From Eudorina sp. 2006-703-Eu-15 (lineage: Eukaryota; Chlorophyta; Chlorophyceae; Chlamydomonadales; Volvocaceae): a stretch of 64,000 bases of DNA. The position numbers and the translations under genes were made by a program. Positions 22,701-33,565 of the stretch are shown here, piece after piece. The notes under the pieces were generated by a model. The model searched no databases. It worked only from the letters and a program-made list of their open reading frames with translations, and was not told the origin of the DNA. The DNA lies in contig BDSI01000100.1 in assembly GCA_003117195.1 (NCBI GenBank), positions 248,001 to 312,000 on the forward strand, given 5' to 3'. Each line of letters begins with the position of its first letter. Position 1 is the first letter of the stretch.

Positions 22701-25700
22701 GCGCAACGAACCGGGCGCGCGGTGCTGCACTTGCAGTACATGTAGTGCGGGGATTCTGTGTGGGCGCGGAAGGGAGGGGTGAGTGGACCCTCGGCCCCGC
22801 GATGAGCTTCCCCTCTCGGATTGGGCGACACGCACCTCCGCGCGGCCTTCCCCCCTCCCTGCTGCTGCACTTGGATCCGGCAGGTCCTGGAGCTGCTGCT
22901 GTCGCGCCCCGACGCCAGCGGCCACGGCAACAAGGCCAAGCGCTTCACCGACCTGCGCAACGAGGCGGGCCTTATGCCGCTGCATTTTGCGGTGTGGGCG
23001 AGCCAGCGGCAGGCCGCGGCGGTGCTGGTGGCGGCGAGGTGCCGCCTCAACGCCACCAGCCACTCGGACAGGTGGGAGGGGAGGGGAGGGGAGGGGAGGG
23101 GAGGGGAGGGGAGGGGGACAGGAAGAGAGGCAGGGCGGAAGAGAGGGAGGGAGGGGGGCCGCGGAGGGCACCGGGGGGCTGGGTGGACGACGCGCATGTG
23201 GGTTCGGGTAAGGAGTGGGTGAACATGCCGTGCGTATGAGAACACAGGAGGTTTGGATTACCGGTCGGGTCGGTCCGGTCGGCCGGTCGGAACCGATCCA
23301 AGTTTGCAGGACAGACGGACAAACCAACCCTCTTCCCCTTCTCCCTGCGCCTACCTCTCCACTTACCCCACTCACCCTTTCGGTCTGTCCTCCCACCCCT
23401 AGACGTCTAACCCTCACCCTCACCCTCACCCCCCCGGTTCCTTGCCCCGGTCCGCCAAGCATCCCCCGCACGCACCGGCCACCTCTCCGCCGTCGCCTCT
23501 CCGCCGTCCCCCAGCGGACCGGTCCATCTGTCGCATACCACCCATCAGACGAAACCCAACCCACTTCCAACCCCGCGCCGCCTTTCTTCCCCGCCCCCTC
23601 TGACCCCGTCCCCTCTGACCCCGCCTCCATCGTTGGTTCGTCGCAGTCTGGGTCTGGTGACCTGCAACGCGGGGTCCACGGCGCTGCACCTGGCGGCGAT
23701 GAGGGGCAGTCTGGAGATGTCCACCTTCCTGCTAGAGACGTGGGCCACGGTGGGGCCTGGAAAGGGGGGAGGGGGTCTGCGGAGGGGGTCTGCGGGGGGG
23801 GGAGGGCACGCAAAGGGGGGAGAGGGGGCCCAAGGGAAGGGGGAGGGGTTCCCGATGGAACCGGGAGGGCCGAGGGCTCCCTCCCTCCCCTCTCATTAGG
23901 AGTATGTCCACCAATACTGAATATGTAAGCCCTTTGGCCTACCAATTTCCTGTATCCCTAACCCCCCTTTGTCCCCGCCCGCCGCCATCGTGTGGGTATC
24001 CCAGCACCTACCGGTGTACCGTCACGTCTTCCTTCCTTCCATGGCTACATCGGCTCTTTGATGCGCGCTTGACATGGCCCACACAATTGTCATCCCCTTA
24101 CGGCCTCCCGCCCTGCCTCCTGCGCCGCCTCCTCCTCCTGCCCCTGCCGGCCTCCCTCCGCCTCGTCCTCACCCCCGCAGATGAACGCCCAGCCGCAGCG
24201 CAAGAAGCCCGTGAAGGACCCGCGCACCCTGTCCGACCACTACGGCTTCACGCCGCTGCAGGTACGTACGGAGGGCTGGGGGCCGGAGGGGAGGGCGGCT
24301 CGGGCCAGGTTGGGCACGTTGCTGGTGTGTTAAAGAGAACTGAGCCGCGAGAAGTGAAGTCGGCGGAAGTGAAGTTGCTGGTGTGTGTGTGTATGTATGT
24401 GTGTGTGTGTGAGGGGGGGAGGGTCGCTGATGACCCGCTGCAACGGCGCAATGCGGAGCGCCCCGCTCTGCATGACCTCGGAGCTGCTGCCTCAGCCGTC
24501 TCTGTCGCCGCTGCCTGTGCTGCCCCTGCCCGGCCCCTATCCGGCCCTCAAACAGCCCTCTCAAACAGCCCCCCTCAAACAGCCCCCCTCAAACAGCCCC
24601 CCTCAAACAGCCCCCCTCAAACAGCCCCCCTCAAACAGCCCCCCTCAAACAGCCCCCCTCAAACAGCCCCCCTCAAACAGCCCCCCTCAAACAGCCCCCC
24701 TCAAACAGCCCCCCTCAAACAGCCCCCCTCAAACAGCCCCCCTCAAACAGCCCCCCTCAAACAGCCCCCCTCAAACAGCCCCCTAACCCGGCCCCTCCGC
24801 CCGTTCCGCAGATCGCACAGAACCTGCTGATCCCCACGGCCCGGCGGGAGGGCGGCCTGGCGCAGGTGGGTGCTCCCTCCCCACCCCCGAAATGTCTACC
24901 AATTTCCTACACCCAACCCCGCACCCTCGTGGCGTGTTGGCCGGCGTGCTGGGATCGCATACCCTACCCCTGCTGCGTCCCCCCCCTTGCATGTGCACGT
25001 GCATGTGGCGGGGTGTGACCGCACTGGCACTGGGCACTGGCGCTGTCAGACGACACGGCACCGCACCGCACCGCACCGCACCTCCACTGTACTGAGCCAC
25101 GATGTGTCCGGGATGCGCGGCCCGAGTCGTGGCTCCGACCGCATGCTTGCTCAAGCCCACAGCCGCACGACCCCTCATGCCCCCCAATGGGGTGTCATTG
25201 TGGATGTAAAGAATGTCAGCCGTGTCATCCGCACCCCAGTTTGGGTACGGGACCGGCGTCTGGTTTGCGCGGGCACGACTCGCGCCGTGGTGAGATCCGC
25301 GCCGCGACGCCGACGCGCCCTTTCACTGCGCAGCCGCCCCTGTCGCCCACACCCGTGTGGGTGCGTCCGGCCACCCCTGTTGCGCTCTCCCCCCCCGGCC
25401 CCCGCCCCCGGGTACACACACCCGCGCCGCGCCTGATCGGCTGCATCCCTCCCTTCCCTCCCTTCGCTCCCGATCGGACCTTGGCTCGGGCAGCAGCGCA
25501 GCTTAAACATTCCTACCAATGCCCCAACCCTAACTAACCCCAACCGCGCCGCGCCGCCCGGCCCCTCCGCTGCCCCCCGCCCCCCAGACCACCGCCAACA
25601 CGCTGCTGCGGCTGCTGGACCCCCTCACCCGGATGGAGGCCCCGCAGCGGGACGAGGCCGAGTGTGAGTGGGCCTTGTAGAGGGGGCAGGGAGGAAGGGA

Positions 25701-27814
25701 GGGAGGCAGGGGAGCGGGGCCCTGGGCGGTTCTGGGTGGGCTTCTCATTAAACACACACGCGCGCGCTTCTTTTGCCCAACGGACGGCCGCAGTCGAGCG
25801 CATCCGGGCTCTGCTGCACGTCCCCTCCATGCGCCGCTCCACGGGCGGCGGTGGTCATCCCCGGACCAGTGGAGAGGTCTCGTCCGCCACCCTCGCCACC
25901 ACCTCGACGGAGATCGCCATGGTGGCACCCAAACCCGCGCGCTTGTCGCACGGCGGCGACGACGACAGCGGCCGCGGCCGCGGTGACGACAGCGGCCGTG
26001 GCCGCGGCGGCGGCACTGCCGCCGCCGGCGCCGGCGCCGCCACCCCCGCCGCCGCCCCAGCGTCCCTGGGCGACGCCGGCGCAATCACGGCGGGGGCCAC
26101 GGGGACCGAGTGGGAACCGACCCGCGGGTCAGCCGGCGAGGTAGCGGCGGCGGTGAAAGGGGAACCGGAGGGCGCCAAGGACGCGAGCCCCGGCCAGGTG
26201 CGTGTGCCCGGGATCGCCGTTCCGGTTTGTCCCGTGAAGGGAGATAAGGCGAGGTCCGTCCCCCCTTCCCGTGTGTCTGGGTTGTTTCTTTTTAAACCCC
26301 CTTCCGCCCTCAGCTCCCATGTGTCCGCCTGTTTCCTACACCCCCTCCGCCACCGGGGCGCTATCCCGGGGGCACACGCGGCGTCGGGTCCTGTCCGCGC
26401 CTCGATCCCACCGGGGGACCTTACGGGCCCTGGGGTATGCTCCTCGTACCTAACTGACCTGCTCTTCTTGTCATATGATGTCGGCCGCCTGACAACGGCC
26501 GCCTGACAATGGCCGCGTGAACCCCGGGTGGTGGCATGGCCATGTGGGGTGTTGACGGTGTGCGCGCAGTCGCTGCGGGACGAGCTGCGGGCGCGGCGGC
26601 GGGCCGAGGAGGCTCAGGAGGCGGAGGCGCAGCGGCGGCAGCAGCAGGAGGAGGAGGACGCGGCGGCGGCGGCCAGGGCCGCGGAGGAACGCGCGGCGGC
26701 GGCGCTGCAGGCGGGCCTGCCGCCTCCAAAGTGGGTGGTGCGCGGGTGCCCCACGACCTGCGGGCGAGCGGGCGGGCGGGAGGGGGGCCTCTGTCAAGCG
26801 AATGCAAGCCCTGTTCAGCGACTACGGGGGAAGAGATGGACTGCAGTCGGTTGGGTGCGGGGTCGCATGCAGGTGGTGGCCTGTCGGGAGTGGGAGTGGG
26901 GCCACTGCCCTGGGGGGCCTGGTACGGCGGCGCACTGCGCACACAGGCGGGGTCTCAGGCTGGCGAGGCAGTCACCTTCCCCCCTCCCAGCACAGTTGCC
27001 TACCGAGTCGCGATGCAACATGGGCCCCCCCCCCACACACACACATCCCTAAGGTGGTGGCGCGGCGCCCATGTTCCGTTGTTTTGATGCATTATCATTT
27101 TTTGCAGGTGCTGATGGCAAGTATGTGGGTAACTGGTTTGGGTCGGGCGGGTTGCACGCCAAGCACACCAAAGAAACGAAGAAAGCAAAGATGCAACCCC
27201 TGTACACGGGATGTACACGGGCGTGTAGCGAGTCGGTTGGAGTGAACGCGGATGACGGAGGCGCCGGGAGTGGGAGGGGCGCTCCTCCCCCTCGAGTGCT
27301 GTACGCCTACACCCGCTGCCGCCTCCCCCTCATAACCTCCCCCTAGTCCCCGCCCCTCCTCCTCCCCTCACATCCTCCCCCTTCCCTTCCCCCTCACATC
27401 CTTCCCCTACCCCCCCGGGTGTCAATAAAGACCGCGAAACCGCGAAAAGTCACCGAATGGGCAGCAGTTGTCCGGGTGGCCGACGTTGCCGTTGAAGTGC
27501 GCCGCAGTAGATATTCCCCCCCTTAAACCTCCCTATGACATCTTCCTCGCCCCCCCTCCCACCCCCCTCCCCACCCCCCTCCCCTCCACCTCCCCCCTCC
27601 TAGGTACGTGTGCCCCATCACGATGGCGGTGATGGACGACCCGGTGACGGCCTGCGACGGCGTCAGCTACGAGCGCTCGGCGCTGGAGATGTGGCTGGAG
27701 CTGGGCAACGAGGAGTTCCCGGGGAATGGGGTGCGCATCAGCAGCCGGGAGGTGACCCCCAACCCCGCGCTCAAGGCGGAGATCGCAAAGTGGCGCGCGG
27801 CGGCCAAGGCGTAG
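19748..27814 (+). CDS. Ankyrin-repeat / U-box protein, probable E3 ubiquitin ligase (12 exons, 574 aa)
   Basis: Exons: 19748-19828, 19922-20047, 21530-21670, 22273-22371, 22884-23071, 23647-23749, 24181-24261, 24812-24865, 25588-25663, 25794-26197, 26570-26730 and 27604-27814. All borders are GT-AG, phases join throughout, and the total is 1,725 bp. The start MGQAASEL fits the N-myristoylation pattern (Gly2, Ser6), suggesting membrane attachment. Residues about 28-240 hold ankyrin repeats (WHLAARAGN, GQTPLMLAGQEGH, NTCVHYAAYHGH, GLMPLHFAVWASQ, STALHLAAMRG). A further, weaker repeat (HYGFTPLQ) follows at about 266-273. Residues about 330-450 are a Gly/Ala-rich disordered linker, and about 452-500 form a charged Ala/Glu/Arg helix. 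Residues 506-574 are a U-box (YVCPITMAVMDDPV, then ACDGVSYERSALEMWLE, TPNPALKAEIAKW). U-box proteins recruit E2 enzymes and transfer ubiquitin; ankyrin repeats normally select the substrate. A TGTAA signal at 28291-28295 could end the transcript. Domains and exon chain are well supported; substrate and pathway are unknown. Confidence 0.88.
21003..21181. mobile_element. Short palindromic element (MITE-like) in an ankyrin-gene intron
   Basis: Two nearly perfect inverted arms of about 60-65 bp start AAGCGTCATGAGGTACC on the left and end GGTACCTCATGACGCTT on the right. They are separated by about 50 bp. The whole unit is about 180 bp and carries no open frame. It lies in intron 2 of the ankyrin/U-box gene. 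I did not see a clear target-site duplication, so transposition is inferred from the structure alone. Confidence 0.75.
23072..23116 (+). repeat. GAGGG-type simple repeat directly after a splice donor
   Basis: The intron after exon 5 of the ankyrin/U-box gene begins GTGGGA and immediately runs into repeated GGGGA units. The G-rich strand is the transcribed sense strand. Confidence 0.7.
24546..24786 (+). repeat. 14-bp tandem repeat (about 17 copies) ending near a splice acceptor
   Basis: A near-perfect array of CCCCTCAAACAGCC fills the 3' part of the intron between exons 7 and 8 of the ankyrin/U-box gene. It ends about 25 bp before the acceptor at 24810-24811. The C-rich units also act as an extended pyrimidine-rich tract. 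Copies are almost identical, which suggests recent expansion. Confidence 0.92.
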
Positions 27815-29760
27815 GGCGGGGCAGGGAAGGGCGGGGAAGGGAAGGGAAGGGAGAGGTGCAGGCAGGCGGGCAGAGGCCCTCCCACCGACGTCACCTGCCC
27901 CGTGCCCGCATGCGGCCGGGGTTGGCGGCCCCGCCGCCGGCCACTGCGGCGCGGCGGGTCGACTTTGGTGGCGCCAGTTGGAGCAATAGCCGCTGGTGGA
28001 GCAGTGACCGGTTGATGGCGGTGGTGGGGTGGGGGAGGTGCACCGGCAGCGGGTGCGGGTGCGGTGCCCCCCGGCCGACCGCGGGTGGCCGAAGCCGCTG
28101 CCGGTGCTGTCCGCCGCCTCGTCGCCGACTGTGCTGTGGGAAGCGGGGGGGGTTTGGTCGGGTGGCCGTCGGCGTTGAACTCAGGGAGGCGATCATGCTG
28201 GGACCAGTGGGACTTGTGGGGCCGGGGGGTGACGGAGAGGAGGGCGGGGACGTGACAAGTGACCCATCGCAGCGTGTGTGTGTGTGTGTGTGTAAATAAG
28301 AAACCCAAGTGTGTGTGTTTGTGGAGAGCCGCTGTCCGGGCGGGTCGGTACTAGCTACCAGGCAGGCGCACTGCGCCGGAAGGTGCTGCAACCAGGCGTC
28401 ATGACCGACGAGGTATGAGCGGGTGGGTGCGGATGTGGGGTGGTGGCTCACGGGGTCGGGGGGCGTAAGAAGGGGGACACGTGCGAGCCCCCTCGGGACC
28501 ACTGGGCCTCACCGGCGGCGCACCGCACCACCTCCAGAAGCCGCGGGTGCGTCCACGCTGGCTCTCATTTTCACGCCCACGACGGCGAGTATATGGACCT
28601 ACCCTGTGTTGAAACGCGCGCGTGTGTGTCTCTGTCACTATGTGTATGTGTGAGTCTGTAGGGTATGTGTCTTTGGATGTAAGGCCCCGGGAAAATTACC
28701 GACCGACCGACCGACCGTGCGCTCCACGTGAGTGGGTACACGTGTCCGTGGCGTGTCCGTGCGCGGGTGCGGGTGTCTGCATGGCCTCCAGCCGATCGAC
28801 CGCAAGCTCGTGAGGGGCTGAGGAGTAAAGAGGCAAGGGCAAAGCAACCCGCAATCGCGAACCACACGCGGCCCGCAGCCCCCCGGTGCCAAACCTCGGA
28901 ACCGTGGCGGGGGCGCCGGCGTGCGGTGCCAAGGACGGTGTGCTGCGAGCGTTGGGTGTGACGTCATTTCATATACCGTATGTCCCGTGTCGTGTTGGTG
29001 TGAAGCTCTCGCCGGTAGCCGGCGATGTGGTGGGCATGAAGCTGCTGCCCGGGAGGCGCCGGGACAGCAGTGGGACACCGACCGGTGGAGCCGCGTGCAC
29101 TCGCGTCGGAACCAGTTCGTGACCTCCGCAGCGGGCTGTACTCCCGGGTCGAGGAGGGGGGAGACCCAAAGGCAGCGTGTGAGGGTGAGTGAGCCGTGTG
29201 AGCGGGGCGCGACGCCATCTGCGCGAGACAGGCGCGACGGGCGGCTGACGGCGGCGTAGCCGTGCAGCCTTGGGCTCTGCAGTGTTGGCTGCCTGACGTG
29301 TTGCTTACCCGGGGTGGGGTGGGGTGGGGTGGGGTGTGGGGGGGACCTGCGGGGATCGGGGCTCGGTCGGTGGGGTGGGGTGGGGTGGGGTGGGGTGTGG
29401 GGAGGACCTGCGGGGATCGGGGCTCGGTCGGTGGGGTGCGGGCACGCGGAAGCACCGGGAGCCGCCTTCGCCGCCCCTTCCGGACCCCCGCCCTCGGGAC
29501 CCACCCGGAGGGGGCCCCGGAGGAGGGTTCAGGACAGGACCCAACTCTGTCTGGTGCGGCGAATACGGCTGTTGGACGAAGCATGCGGCCAGCGGGGCGG
29601 GAAGGACAGGGGCGAGCGCCGAGTAACCCTCCAGAGGTACAGGCCCGGTTGAGAAACCAACCCAAACCAGGCCATCGACGCACAGGTGGTGGGACACGGA
29701 GCACTAGTGGCATCGCGGAAGGGGGGACCGGGCCCGACTGAGCAGCGCAGGGCGATGTCC
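27815..29760. other. 3' flank of the ankyrin/U-box gene and simple repeats
   Basis: This holds the 3' UTR (TGTAA at 28291), a GT run at 28273-28293, and a (CCGA)n run near 28703-28720. A tandem duplication of about 70 bp made of GGGGT runs lies at 29304-29440. No convincing gene is visible. Confidence 0.5.
29304..29440 (+). repeat. Tandem duplication with GGGGT runs
   Basis: Two copies of a segment that starts with four or five GGGGT units and continues ACCTGCGGGGATCGGGGCTC lie head to tail. The G-runs are dense enough to form G-quadruplexes. Confidence 0.8.
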
Positions 29761-30536
29761 GGCTTACCCGGGTACGAAATATTCATTGCACCTTATTGGA
29801 CGTGCGTGTGGAAGTACGGTGCGTAGGAACATGTCGCCATGCGCAATCGAGTCACACCGTTGCGTTTGGATTTCGTGCTGCCAAAAAAATTGCTGACGGC
29901 CACACTGGGGCTTGACTGTCACCGAGCACGCGTTACACGTTGAAACCCGGTGAGGCGCCCCTGAAGGCATCTGCGCCGGTTTCCGACCAGCCCAGGCAAA
30001 CGAGGAGCGCATAAGTAAAACATTACAGTTTAATTTGCTGTACGGGACGAAGCAGAAACCCTAAGAACACACCTAAGAACTGTGCCTGGTTTGGCACGAT
30101 GCGAGCACAAGAGTGAGATGTGGCGCTACATTAATTTTACCTCAGATACAATTGCAAATCAGACACCTCAGGCGCGGCTGGATGGAGACGCCAACGAGTT
30201 GTCTCCAGCCGCAGCTGGCCGCAGAACCTAGCGACGGGAAAAGTGAGAATGCCTGCATGCTTGCGATCTATCAACGCCTAAATACGATACCCAGAAGATA
30301 ATTTTAAAGCTTATATAGGACGGCCACGATCTGTGGATGGATGATCCCTGGTCCTGGGCCCTCCACTCACTTCACTCTTCCCATAGACGAGAGCTGAGGG
30401 TACCCACGGGGGTCAACTTTCTGGTAATCGTTACACGGGCCGTGTCACGGCGCCGTGTAACCGATAATCAATTTTGTGTATAAAATTCCTATTAGCAAGT
30501 ATCCCTGTACACAGCATTGAAGATTTGGATACTTGT

Positions 30537-30600
30537 AGCGAGGAATCCTATACTCGGCGCGAGGAATCCTATACCCGACGGGAGGAATCCCTTTACCTGG
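30537..30600 (+). repeat. Three copies of a ~22-bp GAGGAATCC repeat
   Basis: GCGAGGAATCCTATACTCG and two variants follow each other with only small changes. They are immediately upstream of a segment that becomes GC-richer. Confidence 0.75.
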
Positions 30601-30948
30601 CGTCGCGTATAAGTTGCCCCAATTGATGTATCCGATCTTTACACCAAAGAAATCGATGCGCAGAGCCTGACAACAGATAGTTGGTGAGACCTGTTTCTTT
30701 GACGGGTGCGGTTGGCAGTTTTATCGTGGCAACAACTGGCTGCCAACCCTTTCGCCACCCCGCCCTCTCATCGGCTAACCGCGGCCTCCCCAGTGATCGG
30801 CTCGACGTCTGCTCGGTCCTGGAACGTGCTAAAGCCCCCATTCACAAGTTGGACCCAGCCACCGGCGCTTGAGACCCAAACCAACGCCGCTACAACGATC
30901 CCTAAGGCGGCCGCATGCAGCCTTTCGGCTGTCAGTTGTTAGTTATGT

Positions 30949-30970
30949 CCCGGTGACCTGGGTCACCGGG
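30949..30970. repeat. Perfect 10-bp palindrome with 2-bp loop
   Basis: CCCGGTGACC and GGTCACCGGG flank TG. This could be a protein-binding dyad or a small cruciform; nothing nearby shows which. Confidence 0.7.
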
Positions 30971-31205
30971 GCAGTCGTACTCTGATATATTCTCGGAAGC
31001 TCCTGTTGTTCGGCATTCTGCCTTCACTAACAGGAGCTTATTGCTCGCTAGCTAGGCAGGTCACTTCCTGCTGCAGGCGGCAATTCCCAGCATTCAAACG
31101 TCAGGAGCCACATCATTACCGTCACACATTGTCTTGCTGCCGTTCAGAACCTAGCTTAGAAACTCTAGTCGTTTCACTCCTGCCGTGTCTAAGCCGCAAT
31201 AGCCT

Positions 31206-31597
31206 TTACCTCGGCTGTCTCAAAGCGGCTCGAGGTGGCATAGCTGGCTCTGGAAAGGGGACGGTGGCGAGGCACGCAGCGGCTTGGGATCGGGCCTTAC
31301 ACTGCAGACCCGAAGAGATAGCAGGAGTGCTCACGTTTTTTCGCGCGAGGCCCAGCAGGCTCCTTGTCACCGCTCGGCGGCCCCCAGGAGCGGTGTCCCC
31401 CATTTACGCTCCGGTTGGCGACGACCGCGGCGCCATCCATCAGGCCAGGCTGATCTTCCGGGTCACCTCCGGAGCGTCTCCGAGATCCCGCCGGGTGTAA
31501 TGCAGTGTAAGGCGCGATCCCAAGCCGCTGCCTCGCCACCGTCCCCTTTCCAGAGCCAGCTATGCCACCTCGAGCCGCTTTGAGGCAGCCGAGGTAA
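31206..31597. mobile_element. 392-bp inverted-repeat element
   Basis: Arms of about 100 bp mirror each other: TTACCTCGGCTGTCTCAAAG on the left, and its near-complement ending GGCAGCCGAGGTAA on the right. They surround a GC-rich core of about 190 bp with no recognisable protein. The core and arms are much GC-richer than the flanks, which suggests an insertion. No clear target-site duplication was seen (AGCC on the left, TACT on the right). Confidence 0.75.
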
Positions 31598-31669
31598 TAC
31601 TATAGTTCAGAATCACCTTTGGTGGCCGGATTGCCGGGGGTACCGCAAGGCTAGGTCTTGGCGCCGGGC

Positions 31670-31860
31670 GCTGCACCCTTCAGACTTTGCACCTCTGGGG
31701 GCGGGGAACTATCTTTTCGTCGTCAATGTCTACATCGGCGGTTATCGGTTTGTTGCACTTTTGCGGGTTTCGCTGTCTTTAGACAAAAAGGGGGATTACC
31801 TTTTCTATATACCCCCCCGGGGAGGGGCGCGGGACGGGTGCGCAGTCTGAAGGGTGCAGC
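31670..31860. repeat. 17-bp inverted repeat pair around a 157-bp centre
   Basis: GCTGCACCCTTCAGACT at 31670-31686 is exactly complementary to 31844-31860. It lies just downstream of the 392-bp inverted-repeat element and could be a second small palindromic element. Confidence 0.65.
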
Positions 31861-31913
31861 CTGCATCGGCCCCTTCAGAAATGCGCACCCCTCCCTCGCC
31901 CCCCCCTCGCCCT

Positions 31914-31981
31914 TCCCTCGCTGAAGAGTGCTGTTGCTGGTTGTACGAGGTCCCTCGCTGAAGAGTGCTGTTGCTGGTTGT
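31914..31981 (+). repeat. Tandem duplication of a ~37-bp unit
   Basis: CCCTCGCTGAAGAGTGCTGT and its continuation occur twice in a row, separated by ACGAGGT, with no differences in the core. Confidence 0.8.
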
Positions 31982-33565
31982 GTGTCTGGCACCTGTTAGA
32001 TGAGGTCAACAATTTGTGCCGCCCCGCGCGTTGGACGGCGGTTGACGAGGAAACTCGTTGTCAGGCCAGACTGCGAAACGCCGGCAGTTGTCGCAAACGC
32101 GCTGAGACTTGAAACACATGACCACCGGCTTGGCGACGCCGGAGGGGGGATGTCGATTCCCCGACGGTCCGCCGTATGTGTTGGCTTGTCACCGGTCCGC
32201 AACAAGCTCGGTGTCACGTCAAACAAGCAAACTAGCAAAGCCATGATATGACGAGTTTTGAAGTACTCAATGTAAAGAATATTACTGGGAAATCCCGACC
32301 TAGCCGGAAAGGCCGAGTCGCAGACGCATTCCGGCGACCAACGCCTAGAGATTGAATCATTAAAAGCGCGCGTTGAGTTGTTACGAATACGTTAAAGTCA
32401 AAACGTGAGGCCTTTCCGGCCCCCGCGTAGCCATTGCTTTGCAGTGACAGGCTAGATTCTGTTGTGAGCTCCGCAGAGCTCAAGGTAGTTAGCGAGAAAA
32501 TATTGCAACGGAATAATACCGTAGCCTGTTTCCAGGTAAAGGCGCGGAGTAGGTATGACCACTGCACTAGCAAGACTAGCTGCGCACCACTGCTCTTACC
32601 GCCAGACAGCCGCACCGAATTATATACGATCGGTAACCGTTGATCGTAGCCCTGCGGGACTTCAGTTAATCTTCCTTGATAGGACAGGCCGATCGACGCG
32701 ACCGTTGGAATACGCGGCTGTCACACTTGTGAAAACGACAACCTGTCAGTTGCTTAGTTGCGCCTAGCACGAGGCACTTTGGATCAGCCGATTAGTATCC
32801 ATCCAGGACACAATTAGTAATCATTCCGATTACAATGAGGATTTGACCATACTCAGGTCTCAACACAGGCTAGATTCCGTAAGCAAACCCAGGGCGGTTA
32901 CGATTCGTTTCTGCATCATGTATAGGAAAGGTTGCCCCACCGGCACTCACAACCTGATGATTTTTCCATTAAAAAACCTATACCGCATACTGTAATCTGA
33001 CAGAATTGCAGCCTCCTACGTCCCTGTCGACCGGCATGCGTCGTTCCTTACAAACATTTGCTAAAAAACTCCGACTCATTTTTTTGTGAAACACGTTAAC
33101 TTGTCAGCATGATCGAGAAGCCGTTGCGGCACAACAACACCGGTTTCCGATCGTCGGGCCGCGCGCTGGCGCCGTACTGTACCTGGACTGTTATGTAAAA
33201 AGTATACTATCATGCAGGAAATACTGAGAGGTCACTTAGATGCGATAGATGACACCGAGGCGGCAATCGTGACTGATGAGGCTAGGATTTTGTCGGTAAT
33301 AATAATTGCTGGGTTATATGATTGTCATTGGAACTTGAGTCTGACAGTTTTTGCACACATGCATGCTCTGTTTGTATTGAAATGCATTTTAAATCTGTCT
33401 TAAACTTACCACAAAGTGTACACCCGACGTACGAGTGTAACTGTAGAGTTGCGTTTTGCAGTAAGCCGTTCATTTGCCTTGCGTCTGCGCGGTCAGGAAT
33501 ACTGTAAAGGGGTCGTCATTTATTATCATTGCAAACATGTAGACATCGTCAATGTGAGAAAAAAC

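Larger units (their letters stand above)
29761..33565. other. AT-richer intergenic region with palindromes and an inverted-repeat element
   Basis: Composition drops sharply in GC compared with both flanking genes. No coherent coding frame is visible. The structured items are listed separately: a hairpin near 30432, a triple repeat at 30537-30600, a palindrome at 30949-30970 and the inverted-repeat element at 31206-31597. A smaller inverted repeat lies at 31670-31860 and a tandem duplication at about 31914-31981. The last few hundred bases probably contain the kinase promoter and 5' UTR. Confidence 0.55.

Noticed and set aside
23411..23434. Telomere-like CCCTCA/CCCTAA repeat
   Set aside because: Short, imperfect CCCTCA units inside an intron; not the algal telomere repeat and no array.
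22488..23945. 485-residue minus-strand open frame opposite the ankyrin gene
   Set aside because: It is Pro/Arg/Gly-rich, runs across several well-supported plus-strand exons and introns, and reads repeat complements; it is a GC-driven shadow.
28886..29259. Open frames with protein-like segments downstream of the U-box gene
   Set aside because: Several frames look equally protein-like, none shows a conserved motif or matched splice sites, and the area is repeat-rich 3' flank.
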